From: Hexactinellida sp. DTS-2022
Taxonomy: Eukaryota; Porifera; Hexactinellida
DNA length: 64,000 nt
Direction: 5' to 3'
NCBI GenBank assembly: GCA_028753945.1
Contig: JAPNXP010000002.1
Coordinates: 124,001-188,000, forward strand
Made by a program: the position numbers and the translations under genes. Under the pieces are notes generated by a model that worked only from the letters and a program-made list of their open reading frames with translations, was not told the origin of the DNA and did no database searches. Shown in pieces: positions 29,601 through 44,600 of the stretch. Numbering within the stretch: position 1 is the stretch's first letter; each line of letters opens with the position of its first letter.

Positions 29601-32600
29601 TTTGTAGAATGTCCTAGATACAGAAAGTATGATTATTTCATTATGTTATGGTTGATATAATTAATTTCGAATCCCAACGAAGGTCTACTGTATATAATGT
29701 GCTGTATATTGTACTCAAAATGCGTACAATGTTATAAAGTGGATATATAAATTGCGAAAACTAACGAGGTTCTCCTTTGTAGAATGTCCTAGATACAGAA
29801 AGCATGAATGTTTCATTATGTTATGGTTGATATAATGAATTTCGGATCCCAACGAAGGTCTACTGTATATAATGTGCTGTATATTGTACGCAAAATGCGT
29901 ACAATGTTATAAAGTGGATATATAAATTGCGAATACTAACGAGGTTCTCCTTTGTAGAATGTCCTAGATACAGAAAGTATGATTATTTCATTATGTTATG
30001 GTTGATATAATTAATTTCGAATCCCAACGAAGGTCTACTGTATATAATGTGCTGTATATTGTACTCAAAATGCGTACAATGTTATAAAGTGGATATATAA
30101 ATTGCGAATACTAACGAGGTTCTCCTTTGTAGAATGTCCTAGATATAGAAAGGATGATTGTCTCATTATGTTATGGTTGATATAATTAATTTCGGATCCC
30201 AACGAAGGTCTACTGTATATAATGTGCTGTATATTGTACGCAAAATGCGTACAATGTTAAAAAGTGGATATATAAATTGCGAATACTAACGAGGATCTCC
30301 TTTGTAGAATGTCCTAGATACAGAAAGTATGATTGTTTCATTATGTTATGGTTGATATAATGAATTTCGAATCTCAACGAAGGTCTACTGTATATAATGT
30401 GCTGTATATTGTACGCAAAATGCGTACAATGTTATAAAGTGGATATATAAATTGCGAATACTAACGAGGATCTCCTTTGTAGAATGTCCTAGATACAGAA
30501 AGCATGAATGTTTCATTATGTTATGGTTGATATAATGAATTTCGAATCCCAACGAAGGTCTACTGTATATAATGTGCTGTATATTGTACTCAAAATGCGT
30601 ACAATGTTATAAAGTGGATAGATAAATTGCGAATACTAACGAGGTTCTCCTTTGTAGAATGTCCTAGATATAGAAAGGATGATTGTCTCATTATGTTATG
30701 GCTGATATAATTAATTTCGGATCCCAACGAAGGTCTACTGTATATAATGTGCTGTATATTGTACGCAAAATGCGTACAATGTTATAAAGTGGATATATAA
30801 ATTGCGAATACTAACGAGGATCTCCTTTGTAGAATGTCCTAGATACAGAAAGTATGATTGTTTCATTATGTTATGGTTGATATAATGAATTTCGAATCCC
30901 AACGAAGGTCTACTGTATATAATGTGCTGTATATTGTACGCAAAATGCGTACAATGTTATAAAGTGGATATATAAATTGCGAATACTAACGAGGTTCTCC
31001 TTTGTAGAATGTCCTAGATACAGAAAGTATGATTATTTCATTATGTTATGGTTGATATAATTAATTTCGGATCCCAACGAAGGTCTACTGTATATAATGT
31101 GCTGTATATTGTACGCAAAATGCGTACAATGTTATAAAGTGGATATATAAATTGCGAATACTAACGAGGTTCTCCTTTGTAGAATGTCCTAGATACAGAA
31201 AGTATGATTATTTCATTATGTTATGGTTGATATAATTAATTTCGGATCCCAACGAAGGTCTACTGTATATAATGTGCTGTATATTGTACGCAAAATGCGT
31301 ACAATGTTATAAAGTGGATATATAAATTGCGAATACTAACGAGGTTCTCCTTTGTAGAATGTCCTAGATACAGAAAGTATGATTATTTCATTATGTTATG
31401 ATTGATATAATTAATTTCGAATCCCAACGAAGGTCTACTGTATATAATGTGCTGTATATTGTACTCAAAATGCGTACAATGTTATAAAGTGGATATATAA
31501 ATTGCGAAAACTAACGAGGTTCTCCTTTGTAGAATGTCCTAGATACAGAAAGCATGAATGTTTCATTATGTTATGGTTGATATAATGAATTTCGAATCCC
31601 AACGAAGGTCTACTGTATATAATGTGCTGTATATTGTACTCAAAATGCGTACAATGTAATAAAGTGGATAGATAAATTGCGAATACTAACGAGGTTCTCC
31701 TTTGTAGAATGTCCTAGATATAGAAAGGATGATTGTCTCATTATGTTATGGTTGATATAATTAATTTCGGATCCCAACGAAGGTCTACTGTATATAATGT
31801 GCTGTATATTGTACGCAAAATGCGTACAATGTTATAAAGTGGATATATAAATTGCGAATACTAACGAGGATCTCCTTTGTAGAATGTCCTAGATACAGAA
31901 AGTATGATTGTTTCATTATGTTATGGTTGATATAATGAATTTCGAATCCCAACGAAGGTCTACTGTATATAATGTGCTGTATATTGTACGCAAAATGCGT
32001 ACAATGTTATAAAGTGGATATATAAATTGCGAATACTAATGAGGTTCTCCTTTGTAGAATGTCCTAGATACAGAAAGTATGATTATTTCATTATGTTATG
32101 GTTGATATAATTAATTTCGGATCCCAACGAAGGTCTACTGTATATAATGTGCTGTATATTGTACGCAAAATGCGTACAATGTTATAAAGTGGATATATAA
32201 ATTGCGAATACTAACGAGGATCTCCTTTGTAGAATGTCCTAGATACAGAAAGTATGATTGTTTCATTATGTTATGGTTGATATAATGAATTTCGAATCCC
32301 AACGAAGGTCTACTGTATATAATGTGCTGTATATTGTACGCAAAATGCGTACAATGTTATAAAGTGGATATATAAATTGCGAATACTAACGAGGTTCTCC
32401 TTTGTAGAATGTCCTAGATACAGAAAGGATGATTGTTACATTATGTTATTGGTTGATATAATGAATTTCGAATCCCAACGCAGGTCTACTGTATACAATG
32501 TGCTGTATATTGTACTCAAAATGCGTACAATGTTATAAAGTGGATATATAAATTGCGAATACTAACGAGGTTCTCCTTTGTAGAATGTCCTAGATACAGA

Positions 32601-35600
32601 AAGTATGATTATTTCATTATGTTATGGTTGATATAATTAATTTCGGATCCCAACGAAGGTCTACTGTATATAATGTGCTGTATATTGTACGCAAAATGCG
32701 TACAATGTTATAAAGTGGATATATAAATTGCGAATACTAACGAGGATCTCCTTTGTAGAATGTCCTAGATACAGAAAGTATGATTGTTTCATTATGTTAT
32801 GGTTGATATAATGAATTTCGAATCCCAACGAAGGTCTACTGTATATAATGTGCTGTATATTGTACGCAAAATGCGTACAATGTTATAAAGTGGATATATA
32901 AATTGCGAATACTAACGAGGTTCTCCTTTGTAGAATGTCCTAGATACAGAAAGGATGATTGTTACATTATGTTATTGGTTGATATAATGAATTTCGAATC
33001 CCAACGCAGGTCTACTGTATACAATGTGCTGTATATTGTACTCAAAATGCGTACAATGTTATAAAGTGGATATATAAATTGCGAATACTAACGAGGTTCT
33101 CCTTTGTAGAATGTCCTAGATACAGAAAGTATGATTATTTCATTATGTTATGGTTGATATAATTAATTTCGAAACCCAACGAAGGTCTACTGTATATAAT
33201 GTGCTGTATATTGTACTCAAAATGCGTACAATGTTATAAAGTGGATATATAAATTGCGAAAACTAACGAGGTTCTCCTTTGTAGAATGTCCTAGATACAG
33301 AAAGCATGAATGTTTCATTATGTTATGGTTGATATAATGAATTTCGGATCCCAACGAAGGTCTACTGTATATAATGTGCTGTATATTGTACGCAAAATGC
33401 GTACAATGTTATAAAGTGGATATATAAATTGCGAATACTAACGAGGTTCTCCTTTGTAGAATGTCCTAGATACAGAAAGTATGATTATTTCATTATGTTA
33501 TGGTTGATATAATTAATTTCGAATCCCAACGAAGGTCTACTGTATATAATGTGCTGTATATTGTACTCAAAATGCGTACAATGTTATAAAGTGGATATAT
33601 AAATTGCGAATACTAACGAGGTTCTCCTTTGTAGAATGTCCTAGATATAGAAAGGATGATTGTCTCATTATGTTATGGTTGATATAATTAATTTCGGATC
33701 CCAACGAAGGTCTACTGTATATAATGTGCTGTATATTGTACGCAAAATGCGTACAATGTTATAAAGTGGATATATAAATTGCGAATACTAACGAGGATCT
33801 CCTTTGTAGAATGTCCTAGATACAGAAAGTATGATTGTTTCATTATGTTATGGTTGATATAATGAATTTCGAATCCCAACGAAGGTCTACTGTATATAAT
33901 GTGCTGTATATTGTACGCAAAATGCGTACAATGTTATAAAGTGGATATATAAATTGCGAATACTAACGAGGATCTCCTTTGTAGAATGTCCTAGATACAG
34001 AAAGCATGAATGTTTCATTATGTTATGGTTGATATAATGAATTTCGAATCCCAACGAAGGTCTACTGTATACAATGTGCTGTATATTGTACTCAAAATGC
34101 GTACAATGTTATAAAGTGGATAGATAAATTGCGAATACTAACGAGGTTCTCCTTTGTAGAATGTCCTAGATATAGAAAGGATGATTGTCTCATTATGTTA
34201 TGGCTGATATAATTAATTTCGGATCCCAACGAAGGTCTACTGTATATAATGTGCTGTATATTGTACGCAAAATGCGTACAATGTTATAAAGTGGATATAT
34301 AAATTGCGAATACTAACGAGGATCTCCTTTGTAGAATGTCCTAGATACAGAAAGTATGATTGTTTCATTATGTTATGGTTGATATAATGAATTTCGAATC
34401 CCAACGAAGGTCTACTGTATATAATGTGCTGTATATTGTACTCAAAATGCGTACAATGTTATAAAGTGGATAGATAAATTGCGAATACTAACGAGGTTCT
34501 CCTTTGTAGAATGTCCTAGATATAGAAAGGATGATTGTCTCATTATGTTATGGCTGATATAATTAATTTCGGATCCCAACGAAGGTCTACTGTATATAAT
34601 GTGCTGTATATTGTACGCAAAATGCGTACAATGTTATAAAGTGGATATATAAATTGCGAATACTAACGAGGATCTCCTTTGTAGAATGTCCTAGATACAG
34701 AAAGTATGATTGTTTCATTATGTTATGGTTGATATAATGAATTTCGAATCCCAACGAAGGTCTACTGTATATAATGTGCTGTATATTGTACGCAAAATGC
34801 GTACAATGTTATAAAGTGGATATATAAATTGCGAATACTAACGAGGTTCTCCTTTGTAGAATGTCCTAGATACAGAAAGTATGATTATTTCATTATGTTA
34901 TGGTTGATATAATTAATTTCGGATCCCAACGAAGGTCTACTGTATATAATGTGCTGTATATTGTACGCAAAATGCGTACAATGTTATAAAGTGGATATAT
35001 AAATTGCGAATACTAACGAGGATCTCCTTTGTAGAATGTCCTAGATACAGAAAGTATGATTGTTTCATTATGTTATGGTTGATATAATGAATTTCGAATC
35101 CCAACGAAGGTCTACTGTATATAATGTGCTGTATATTGTACGCAAAATGCGTACAATGTTATAAAGTGGATATATAAATTGCGAATACTAACGAGGATCT
35201 CCTTTGTAGAATGTCCTAGATACAGAAAGTATGATTGTTTCATTATGTTATGGTTGATATAATGAATTTCGAATCCCAACGAAGGTCTACTGTATATAAT
35301 GTGCTATATATTGTACTCAAAATGCGTACAATGTTATAAAGTGGATATATAAATTGCGAAAACTAACGAGGTTCTCCTTTGTAGAATGTCCTAGATACAG
35401 AAAGCATGAATGTTTCATTATGTTATGGTTGATATAATGAATTTCGAATCCCAACGAAGGTCTACTGTATATAATGTGCTGTATATTGTACTCAAAATGC
35501 GTACAATGTCATAAAGTGGATAGATAAATTGCGAATACTAACGAGGTTCTCCTTTGTAGAATGTCCTAGATATAGAAAGGATGATTGTCTCATTATGTTA

Positions 35601-38600
35601 TGGTTGATATAATTAATTTCGGATCCCAACGAAGGTCTACTGTATATAATGTGCTGTATATTGTACGCAAAATGCGTACAATGTTATAAAGTGGATATAT
35701 AAATTGCGAATACTAACGAGGATCTCCTTTGTAGAATGTCCTAGATACAGAAAGTATGATTGTTTCATTATGTTATGGTTGATATAATGAATTTCGAATC
35801 CCAACGAAGGTCTACTGTATATAATGTGCTGTATATTGTACGCAAAATGCGTACAATGTTATAAAGTGGATATATAAATTGCGAATACTAACGAGGTTCT
35901 CCTTTGTAGAATGTCCTAGATACAGAAAGTATGATTATTTCATTATGTTATGGTTGATATAATTAATTTCGGATCCCAACGAAGGTCTACTGTATATAAT
36001 GTGCTGTATATTGTACGCAAAATGCGTACAATGTTATAAAGTGGATATATAAATTGCGAATACTAACGAGGATCTCCTTTGTAGAATGTCCTAGATACAG
36101 AAAGTATGAATGTTTCATTATGTTATGGTTGATAGAATGAATTTCGAATCCCAACGAAGGTCTACTGTATACAATGTGCTGTATATTGTACGCAAAATGC
36201 GTACAATGTTATAAAGTGGATATATAAATTGCGAATACTAACGAGGTTCTCCTTTGTAGAATGTCCTAGATACAGAAAGTATGATTATTTCATTATGTTA
36301 TGGTTGATATAATTAATTTCGGATCCCAACGAAGGTCTACTGTATATAATGTGCTGTATATTGTACGCAAAATGCGTACAATGTTATAAAGTGGATATAT
36401 AAATTGCGAATACTAACGAGGTTCTCCTTTGTAGAATGTCCTAGATACAGAAAGTATGATTATTTCATTATGTTATGGTTGATATAATTAATTTCGGATC
36501 CCAACGAAGGTCTACTGTATACAATGTGCTGTATATTGTACGCAAAATGCGTACAATGTTATAAAGTGGATATATAAATTGCGAATACTAACGAGGTTCT
36601 CCTTTGTAGAATGTCCTAGATACAGAAAGTATGATTATTTCATTATGTTATGGTTGATATAATTAATTTCGGATCCCAACGAAGGTCTACTGTATATAAT
36701 GTGCTGTATATTGTACTCAAAATGCGTACAATGTTATAAAGTGGATATATAAATTGCGAATACTAACGAGGATCTCCTTTGTAGAATGTCCTAGATACAG
36801 AAAGTATGATTGTTTCATTATGTTATGGTTGATATAATGAATTTCGAATCCCAACGAAGGTCTACTGTATATAATGTGCTGTATATTGTACGCAAAATGC
36901 GTACAATGTAATAAAGTGGATATATAAATTGCGAATACTAACGAGGTTCTCCTTTGTAGAATGTCCTAGATACAGAAAGTATGATTGTTTCATTATGTTA
37001 TGGTTGATATAATGAATTTCGAATCCCAACGAAGGTCTACTGTATATAATGTGCTGTATATTGTACGCAAAATGCGTACAATGTTATAAAGTGGATATAT
37101 AAATTGCGAATACTAACGAGGTTCTCCTTTGTAGAATGTCCTAGATACAGAAAGGATGATTGTTACATTATGTTATTGGTTGATATAATGAATTTCGAAT
37201 CCCAACGCAGGTCTACTGTATACAATGTGCTGTATATTGTACTCAAAATGCGTACAATGTTATAAAGTGGATATATAAATTGCGAATACTAACGAGGTTC
37301 TCCTTTGTAGAATGTCCTAGATACAGAAAGTATGATTATTTCATTATGTTATGGTTGATATAATTAATTTCGAATCCCAACGAAGGTCTACTGTATATAA
37401 TGTGCTGTATATTGTACTCAAAATGCGTACAATGTTATAAAGTGGATATATAAATTGCGAAAACTAACGAGGTTCTCCATTGTAGAATGTCCTAGATACA
37501 GAAAGCATGAATGTTTCATTATGTTATGGTTGATATAATGAATTTCGAATCCCAACGAAGGTCTACTGTATATAATGTGCTGTATATTGTACTCAAAATG
37601 CGTACAATGTTATAAAGTGGATAGATAAATTGCGAATACTAACGAGGTTCTCCTTTGTAGAATGTCCTAGATATAGAAAGGATGATTGTCTCATTATGTT
37701 ATGGTTGATATAATTAATTTCGGATCCCAACGAAGGTCTACTGTATATAATGTGCTGTATATTGTACGCAAAATGCGTACAATGTTATAAAGTGGATATA
37801 TAAATTGCGAATACTAACGAGGATCTCCTTTGTAGAATGTCCTAGATACAGAAAGTATGATTGTTTCATTATGTTATGGTTGATATAATGAATTTCGAAT
37901 CCCAACGCAGGTCTACTGTATACAATGTGCTGTATATTGTACTCAAAATGCGTACAATGTTATAAAGTGGATAGATAAATTGCGAATACTAACGAGGTTC
38001 TCCTTTGTAGAATGTCCTAGATATAGAAAGGATGATTGTCTCATTATGTTATGGTTGATATAATTAATTTCGGATCCCAACGAAGGTCTACTGTATATAA
38101 TGTGCTGTATATTGTACGCAAAATGCGTACAATGTTATAAAGTGGATATATAAATTGCGAATACTAACGAGGATCTCCTTTGTAGAATGTCCTAGATACA
38201 GAAAGCATGAATGTTTCATTATGTTATGGTTGATATAATTAATTTCGAATCCCAACGAAGGTCTACTGTATATAATGTGCTGTATATTGTACTCAAAATG
38301 CGTACAATGTTATAAAGTGGATAGATAAATTGCGAATACTAACGAGGTTCTCCTTTGTAGAATGTCCTAGATATAGAAAGGATGATTGTCTCATTATGTT
38401 ATGGTTGATATAATTAATTTCGGATCCCAACGAAGGTCTACTGTATATAATGTGCTGTATATTGTACGCAAAATGCGTACAATGTTATAAAGTGGATATA
38501 TAAATTGCGAATACTAACGAGGATCTCCTTTGTAGAATGTCCTAGATACAGAAAGTATGATTGTTTCATTATGTTATGGTTGATATAATGAATTTCGAAT

Positions 38601-41600
38601 CCCAACGCAGGTCTACTGTATACAATGTGCTGTATATTGTACTCAAAATGCGTACAATGTTATAAAGTGGATAGATAAATTGCGAATATAACGAGGTTCT
38701 CCTTTGTAGAATGTCCTAGATATAGAAAGGATGATTATTTCATTATGTTATGGTTGATATAATTAATTTCGGATCCCAACGAAGGTCTACTGTATATAAT
38801 GTGCTGTATATTGTACTCAAAATGCGTACAATGTTATAAAGTGGATAGATAAATTGCGAATACTAACGAGGTTCTCCTTTGTAGAATGTCCTAGATATAG
38901 AAAGGATGATTGTTTCATTATGTTATGGTTGATATAATGAATTTCGAATCCCAACGAAGGTCTACTGTATATAATGTGCTGTATATTGTACGCAAAATGC
39001 GTACAATGTTATAAAGTGGATATATAAATTGCGAATACTAACGAGGTTCTCCTTTGTAGAATGTCCTAGATACAGAAAGTATGATTGTTTCATTATGTTA
39101 TGGTTGATATAATGAATTTCGAATCCCAACGAAGGTCTACTGTATATAATGTGCTGTATATTGTACGCAAAATGCGTACAATGTTATAAAGTGGATATAT
39201 AAATTGCGAATACTAACGAGGTTCTCCTTTGTAGAATGTCCTAGATACAGAAAGTATGATTATTTCATTATGTTATGGTTGATATAATTAATTTCGAATC
39301 CCAACGAAGGTCTACTGTATATAATGTGCTGTATATTGTACTCAAAATGCGTACAATGTTATAAAGTGGATATATAAATTGCGAAAACTAACGAGGTTCT
39401 CCTTTGTAGAATGTCCTAGATACAGAAAGCATGAATGTTTCATTATGTTATGGTTGATATAATGAATTTCGAATCCCAACGAAGGTCTACTGTATATAAT
39501 GTGCTGTATATTGTACTCAAAATGCGTACAATGTTATAAAGTGGATAGATAAATTGCGAATACTAACGAGGTTCTCCTTTGTAGAATGTCCTAGATATAG
39601 AAAGGATGATTGTCTCATTATGTTATGGTTGATATAATGAATTTCGAATCCCAACGAAGGTCTACTGTATATAATGTGCTGTATATTGTACTCAAAATGC
39701 GTACAATGTTATAAAGTGGATAGATAAATTGCGAATACTAACGAGGTTCTCCTTTGTAGAATGTCCTAGATATAGAAAGGATGATTGTCTCATTATGTTA
39801 TGGTTGATATAATTAATTTCGGATCCCAACGAAGGTCTACTGTATATAATGTGCTGTATATTGTACGCAAAATGCGTACAATGTTATAAAGTGGATATAT
39901 AAATTGCGAAAACTAACGAGGTTCTCCATTGTAGAATGTCCTAGATACAGAAAGCATGAATGTTTCATTATGTTATGGTTGATATAATGAATTTCGAATC
40001 CCAACGAAGGTCTACTGTATATAATGTGCTGTATATTGTACTCAAAATGCGTACAATGTTATAAAGTGGATAGATAAATTGCGAATACTAACGAGGTTCT
40101 CCTTTGTAGAATGTCCTAGATATAGAAAGGATGATTGTCTCATTATGTTATGGTTGATATAATTAATTTCGGATCCCAACGAAGGTCTACTGTATATAAT
40201 GTGCTGTATATTGTACGCAAAATGCGTACAATGTTATAAAGTGGATATATAAATTGCGAATACTAACGAGGATCTCCTTTGTAGAATGTCCTAGATACAG
40301 AAAGTATGATTGTTTCATTATGTTATGGTTGATATAATGAATTTCGAATCCCAACGCAGGTCTACTGTATACAATGTGCTGTATATTGTACTCAAAATGC
40401 GTACAATGTTATAAAGTGGATAGATAAATTGCGAATACTAACGAGGTTCTCCTTTGTAGAATGTCCTAGATATAGAAAGGATGATTGTCTCATTATGTTA
40501 TGGTTGATATAATTAATTTCGGATCCCAACGAAGGTCTACTGTATATAATGTGCTGTATATTGTACGCAAAATGCGTACAATGTTATAAAGTGGATATAT
40601 AAATTGCGAATACTAACGAGGATCTCCTTTGTAGAATGTCCTAGATACAGAAAGCATGAATGTTTCATTATGTTATGGTTGATATAATGAATTTCGAATC
40701 CCAACGAAGGTCTACTGTATATAATGTGCTGTATATTGTACTCAAAATGCGTACAATGTTATAAAGTGGATAGATAAATTGCGAATACTAACGAGGTTCT
40801 CCTTTGTAGAATGTCCTAGATATAGAAAGGATGATTGTCTCATTATGTTATGGCTTATATAATTAATTTCGGATCCCAACGAAGGTCTACTGTATATAAT
40901 GTGCTGTATATTGTACGCAAAATGCGTACAATGTTATAAAGTGGATATATAAATTGCGAATACTAACGAGGATCTCCTTTGTAGAATGTCCTAGATACAG
41001 AAAGTATGATTGTTTCATTATGTTATGGTTGATATAATGAATTTCGAATCCCAACGAAGGTCTACTGTATATAATGTGCTGTATATTGTACGCAAAATGC
41101 GTACAATGTTATAAAGTGGATATATAAATTGCGAATACTAACGAGGTTCTCCTTTGTAGAATGTCCTAGATACAGAAAGGATGATTGTCTCATTATGTTA
41201 TGGTTGATATAATTAATTTCGGATCCCAACGAAGGTCTACTGTATATAATGTGCTGTATATTGTACGCAAAATGCGTACAATGTTATAAAGTGGATATAT
41301 AAATTGCGAATACTAACGAGGATCTCCTTTGTAGAATGTCCTAGATACAGAAAGTATGATTATTTCATTATGTTATGGTTGATATAATTAATTTCGGATC
41401 CCAACGAAGGTCTACTGTATATAATGTGCTGTATATTGTACGCAAAATGCGTACAATGTTATAAAGTGGATATATAAATTGCGAATACTAACGAGGATCT
41501 CCTTTGTAGAATGTCCTAGATACAGAAAGTATGATTGTTTCATTATGTTATGGTTGATATAATGAATTTCGAATCCCAACGAAGGTCTACTGTATATAAT

Positions 41601-44600
41601 GTGCTGTATATTGTACGCAAAATGCGTACAATGTTATAAAGTGGATATATAAATTGCGAATACTAACGAGGTTCTCCTTTGTAGAATGTCCTAGATACAG
41701 AAAGTATGATTATTTCATTATGTTATGGTTGATATAATTAATTTCGGATCCCAACGAAGGTCTACTGTATATAATGTGCTGTATATTGTACGCAAAATGC
41801 GTACAATGTTATAAAGTGGATATATAAATTGCGAATACTAACGAGGATCTCCTTTGTAGAATGTCCTAGATACAGAAAGTATGATTGTTTCATTATGTTA
41901 TGGTTGATATAATGAATTTCGAATCCCAACGAAGGTCTACTGTATATAATGTGCTGTATATTGTACGCAAAATGCGTACAATGTTATAAAGTGGATATAT
42001 AAATTGCGAATACTAACGAGGATCTCCTTTGTAGAATGTCCTAGATACAGAAAGTATGATTGTTTCATTATGTTATGGTTGATATAATGAATTTCGGATC
42101 CCAACGAAGGTCTACTGTATATAATGTGCTGTATATTGTACGCAAAATGCGTACAATGTTATAAAGTGGATATATAAATTGCGAATACTAACGAGGTTCT
42201 CCTTTGTAGAATGTCCTAGATACAGAAAGGATGATTGTTACATTATGTTATTGGTTGATATAATGAATTTCGAATCCCAACGCAGGTCTACTGTATACAA
42301 TGTGCTGTATATTGTACTCAAAATGCGTACAATGTTATAAAGTGGATATATAAATTGCGAATACTAACGAGGTTCTCCTTTGTAGAATGTCCTAGATATA
42401 GAAAGGATGATTGTCTCATTATGTTATGGTTGATATAATTAATTTCGGATCCCAACGAAGGTCTACTGTATATAATGTGCTGTATATTGTACGCAAAATG
42501 CGTACAATGTTATAAAGTGGATATATAAATTGCGAAAACTAACGAGGTTCTCCTCTGTAGAATGTCCTAGATACAGAAAGCATGAATGTTTCATTATGTT
42601 ATGGTTGATATAATGAATTTCGAATCCCAACGAAGGTCTACTGTATATAATGTGCTGTATATTGTACGCAAAATGCGTACAATGTTTTAAAGTGGATATA
42701 TAAATTGCGAATACTAACGAGGATCTCCTTTGTAGAAAGTCCTAGATACAGAAAGTATGATTGTTTCATTATGTTATTGGTTGATATAATGAATTTCGAA
42801 TCCCAACGAAGGTCTACTGTATATAATGTGCTGTATATTGTACTCAAAATGCGTACAATGTTATAAAGTGGATATATAAATTGCGAATACTAACGAGGTT
42901 CTCCTTTGTAGAATGTCCTAGATACAGAAAGTATGATTATTTCATTATGTTATGGTTGATATAATGAATTTCGAATCCCAACGAAGGTCTACTGTATATA
43001 ATGTGCTGTATATTGTACGCAAAATGCGTACAATGTTATAAAGTGGATAGATAAATTGCGAATATAACGAGGTTCTCCTTTGTAGAATGTCCTAGATATA
43101 GAAAGGATGATTGTCTCATTATGTTATGGTTAATATAATTAATTTCGGATCCCAACGAAGGTCTACTGTATATAATGTGCTGTATATTGTACGCAAAATG
43201 CGTACAATGTTATAAAGTGGATATATAAATTGCGAATACTAACGAGGATCTCCTTTGTAGAATGTCCTAGATACAGAAAGTATGATTGTTTCATTATGTT
43301 ATGGTTGATATAATGAATTTCGAATCCCAACGAAGGTCTACTGTATATAATGTGCTGTATATTGTACGCAAAATGCGTACAATGTTATAAAGTGGATATA
43401 TAAATTGCGAATACTAACGAGGTTCTCCTTTGTAGAATGTCCTAGATACAGAAAGGATGATTGTTACATTATGTTATTGGTTGATATAATGAATTTCGAA
43501 TCCCAACGCAGGTCTACTGTATACAATGTGCTGTATATTGTACGCAAAATGCGTACAATGTTATAAAGTGGAGATATAAATTGCGAATACTAACGAGGTT
43601 CTCCTTTGTAGAATGTCCTAGATACAGAAAGGATGATTGTTACATTATGTTATTGGTTGATATAATGAATTTCGAATCCCAACGCAGGTCTACTGTATAC
43701 AATGTGCTGTATATTGTACGCAAAATGCGTACAATGTTATAAAGTGGATAGATAAATTGCGAATACTAACGAGGTTCTCCTTTGTAGAATGTCCTAGATA
43801 CAGAAAGTATGATTATTTCATTATGTTATGGTTGATATAATTAATTTCGGATCCCAACGAAGGTCTACTGTATATAATGTGCTGTATATTGTACTCAAAA
43901 TGCGTACAATGTTATAAAGTGGATATATAAATTGCGAAAACTAACGAGGTTCTCCTTTGTAGAATGTCCTAGATACAGAAAGCATGAATGTTTCATTATG
44001 TTATGGTTGATATAATGAATTTCGAATCCCAACGAAGGTCTACTGTATATAATGTGCTGTATATTGTACTCAAAATGCGTACAATGTTATAAAGTGGATA
44101 TATAAATTGCGAAAACTAACGAGGTTCTCCTTTGTAGAATGTCCTAGATACAGAAAGCATGAATGTTTCATTATGTTATGGTTGATATAATGAATTTCGA
44201 ATCCCAACGAAGGTCTACTGTATATAATGTGCTGTATATTGTACTCAAAATGCGTACAATGTTATAAAGTGGATAGATAAATTGCGAATACTAACGAGGT
44301 TCTCCTTTGTAGAATGTCCTAGATATAGAAAGGATGATTGTCTCATTATGTTATGGTTGATATAATTAATTTCGGATCCCAACGAAGGTCTACTGTATAT
44401 AATGTGCTGTATATTGTACGCAAAATGCGTACAATGTTATAAAGTGGATATATAAATTGCGAATACTAACGAGGATCTCCTTTGTAGAATGTCCTAGATA
44501 CAGAAAGTATGATTGTTTCATTATGTTATGGTTGATATAATGAATTTCGAATCCCAACGAAGGTCTACTGTATATAATGTGCTGTATATTGTACGCAAAA

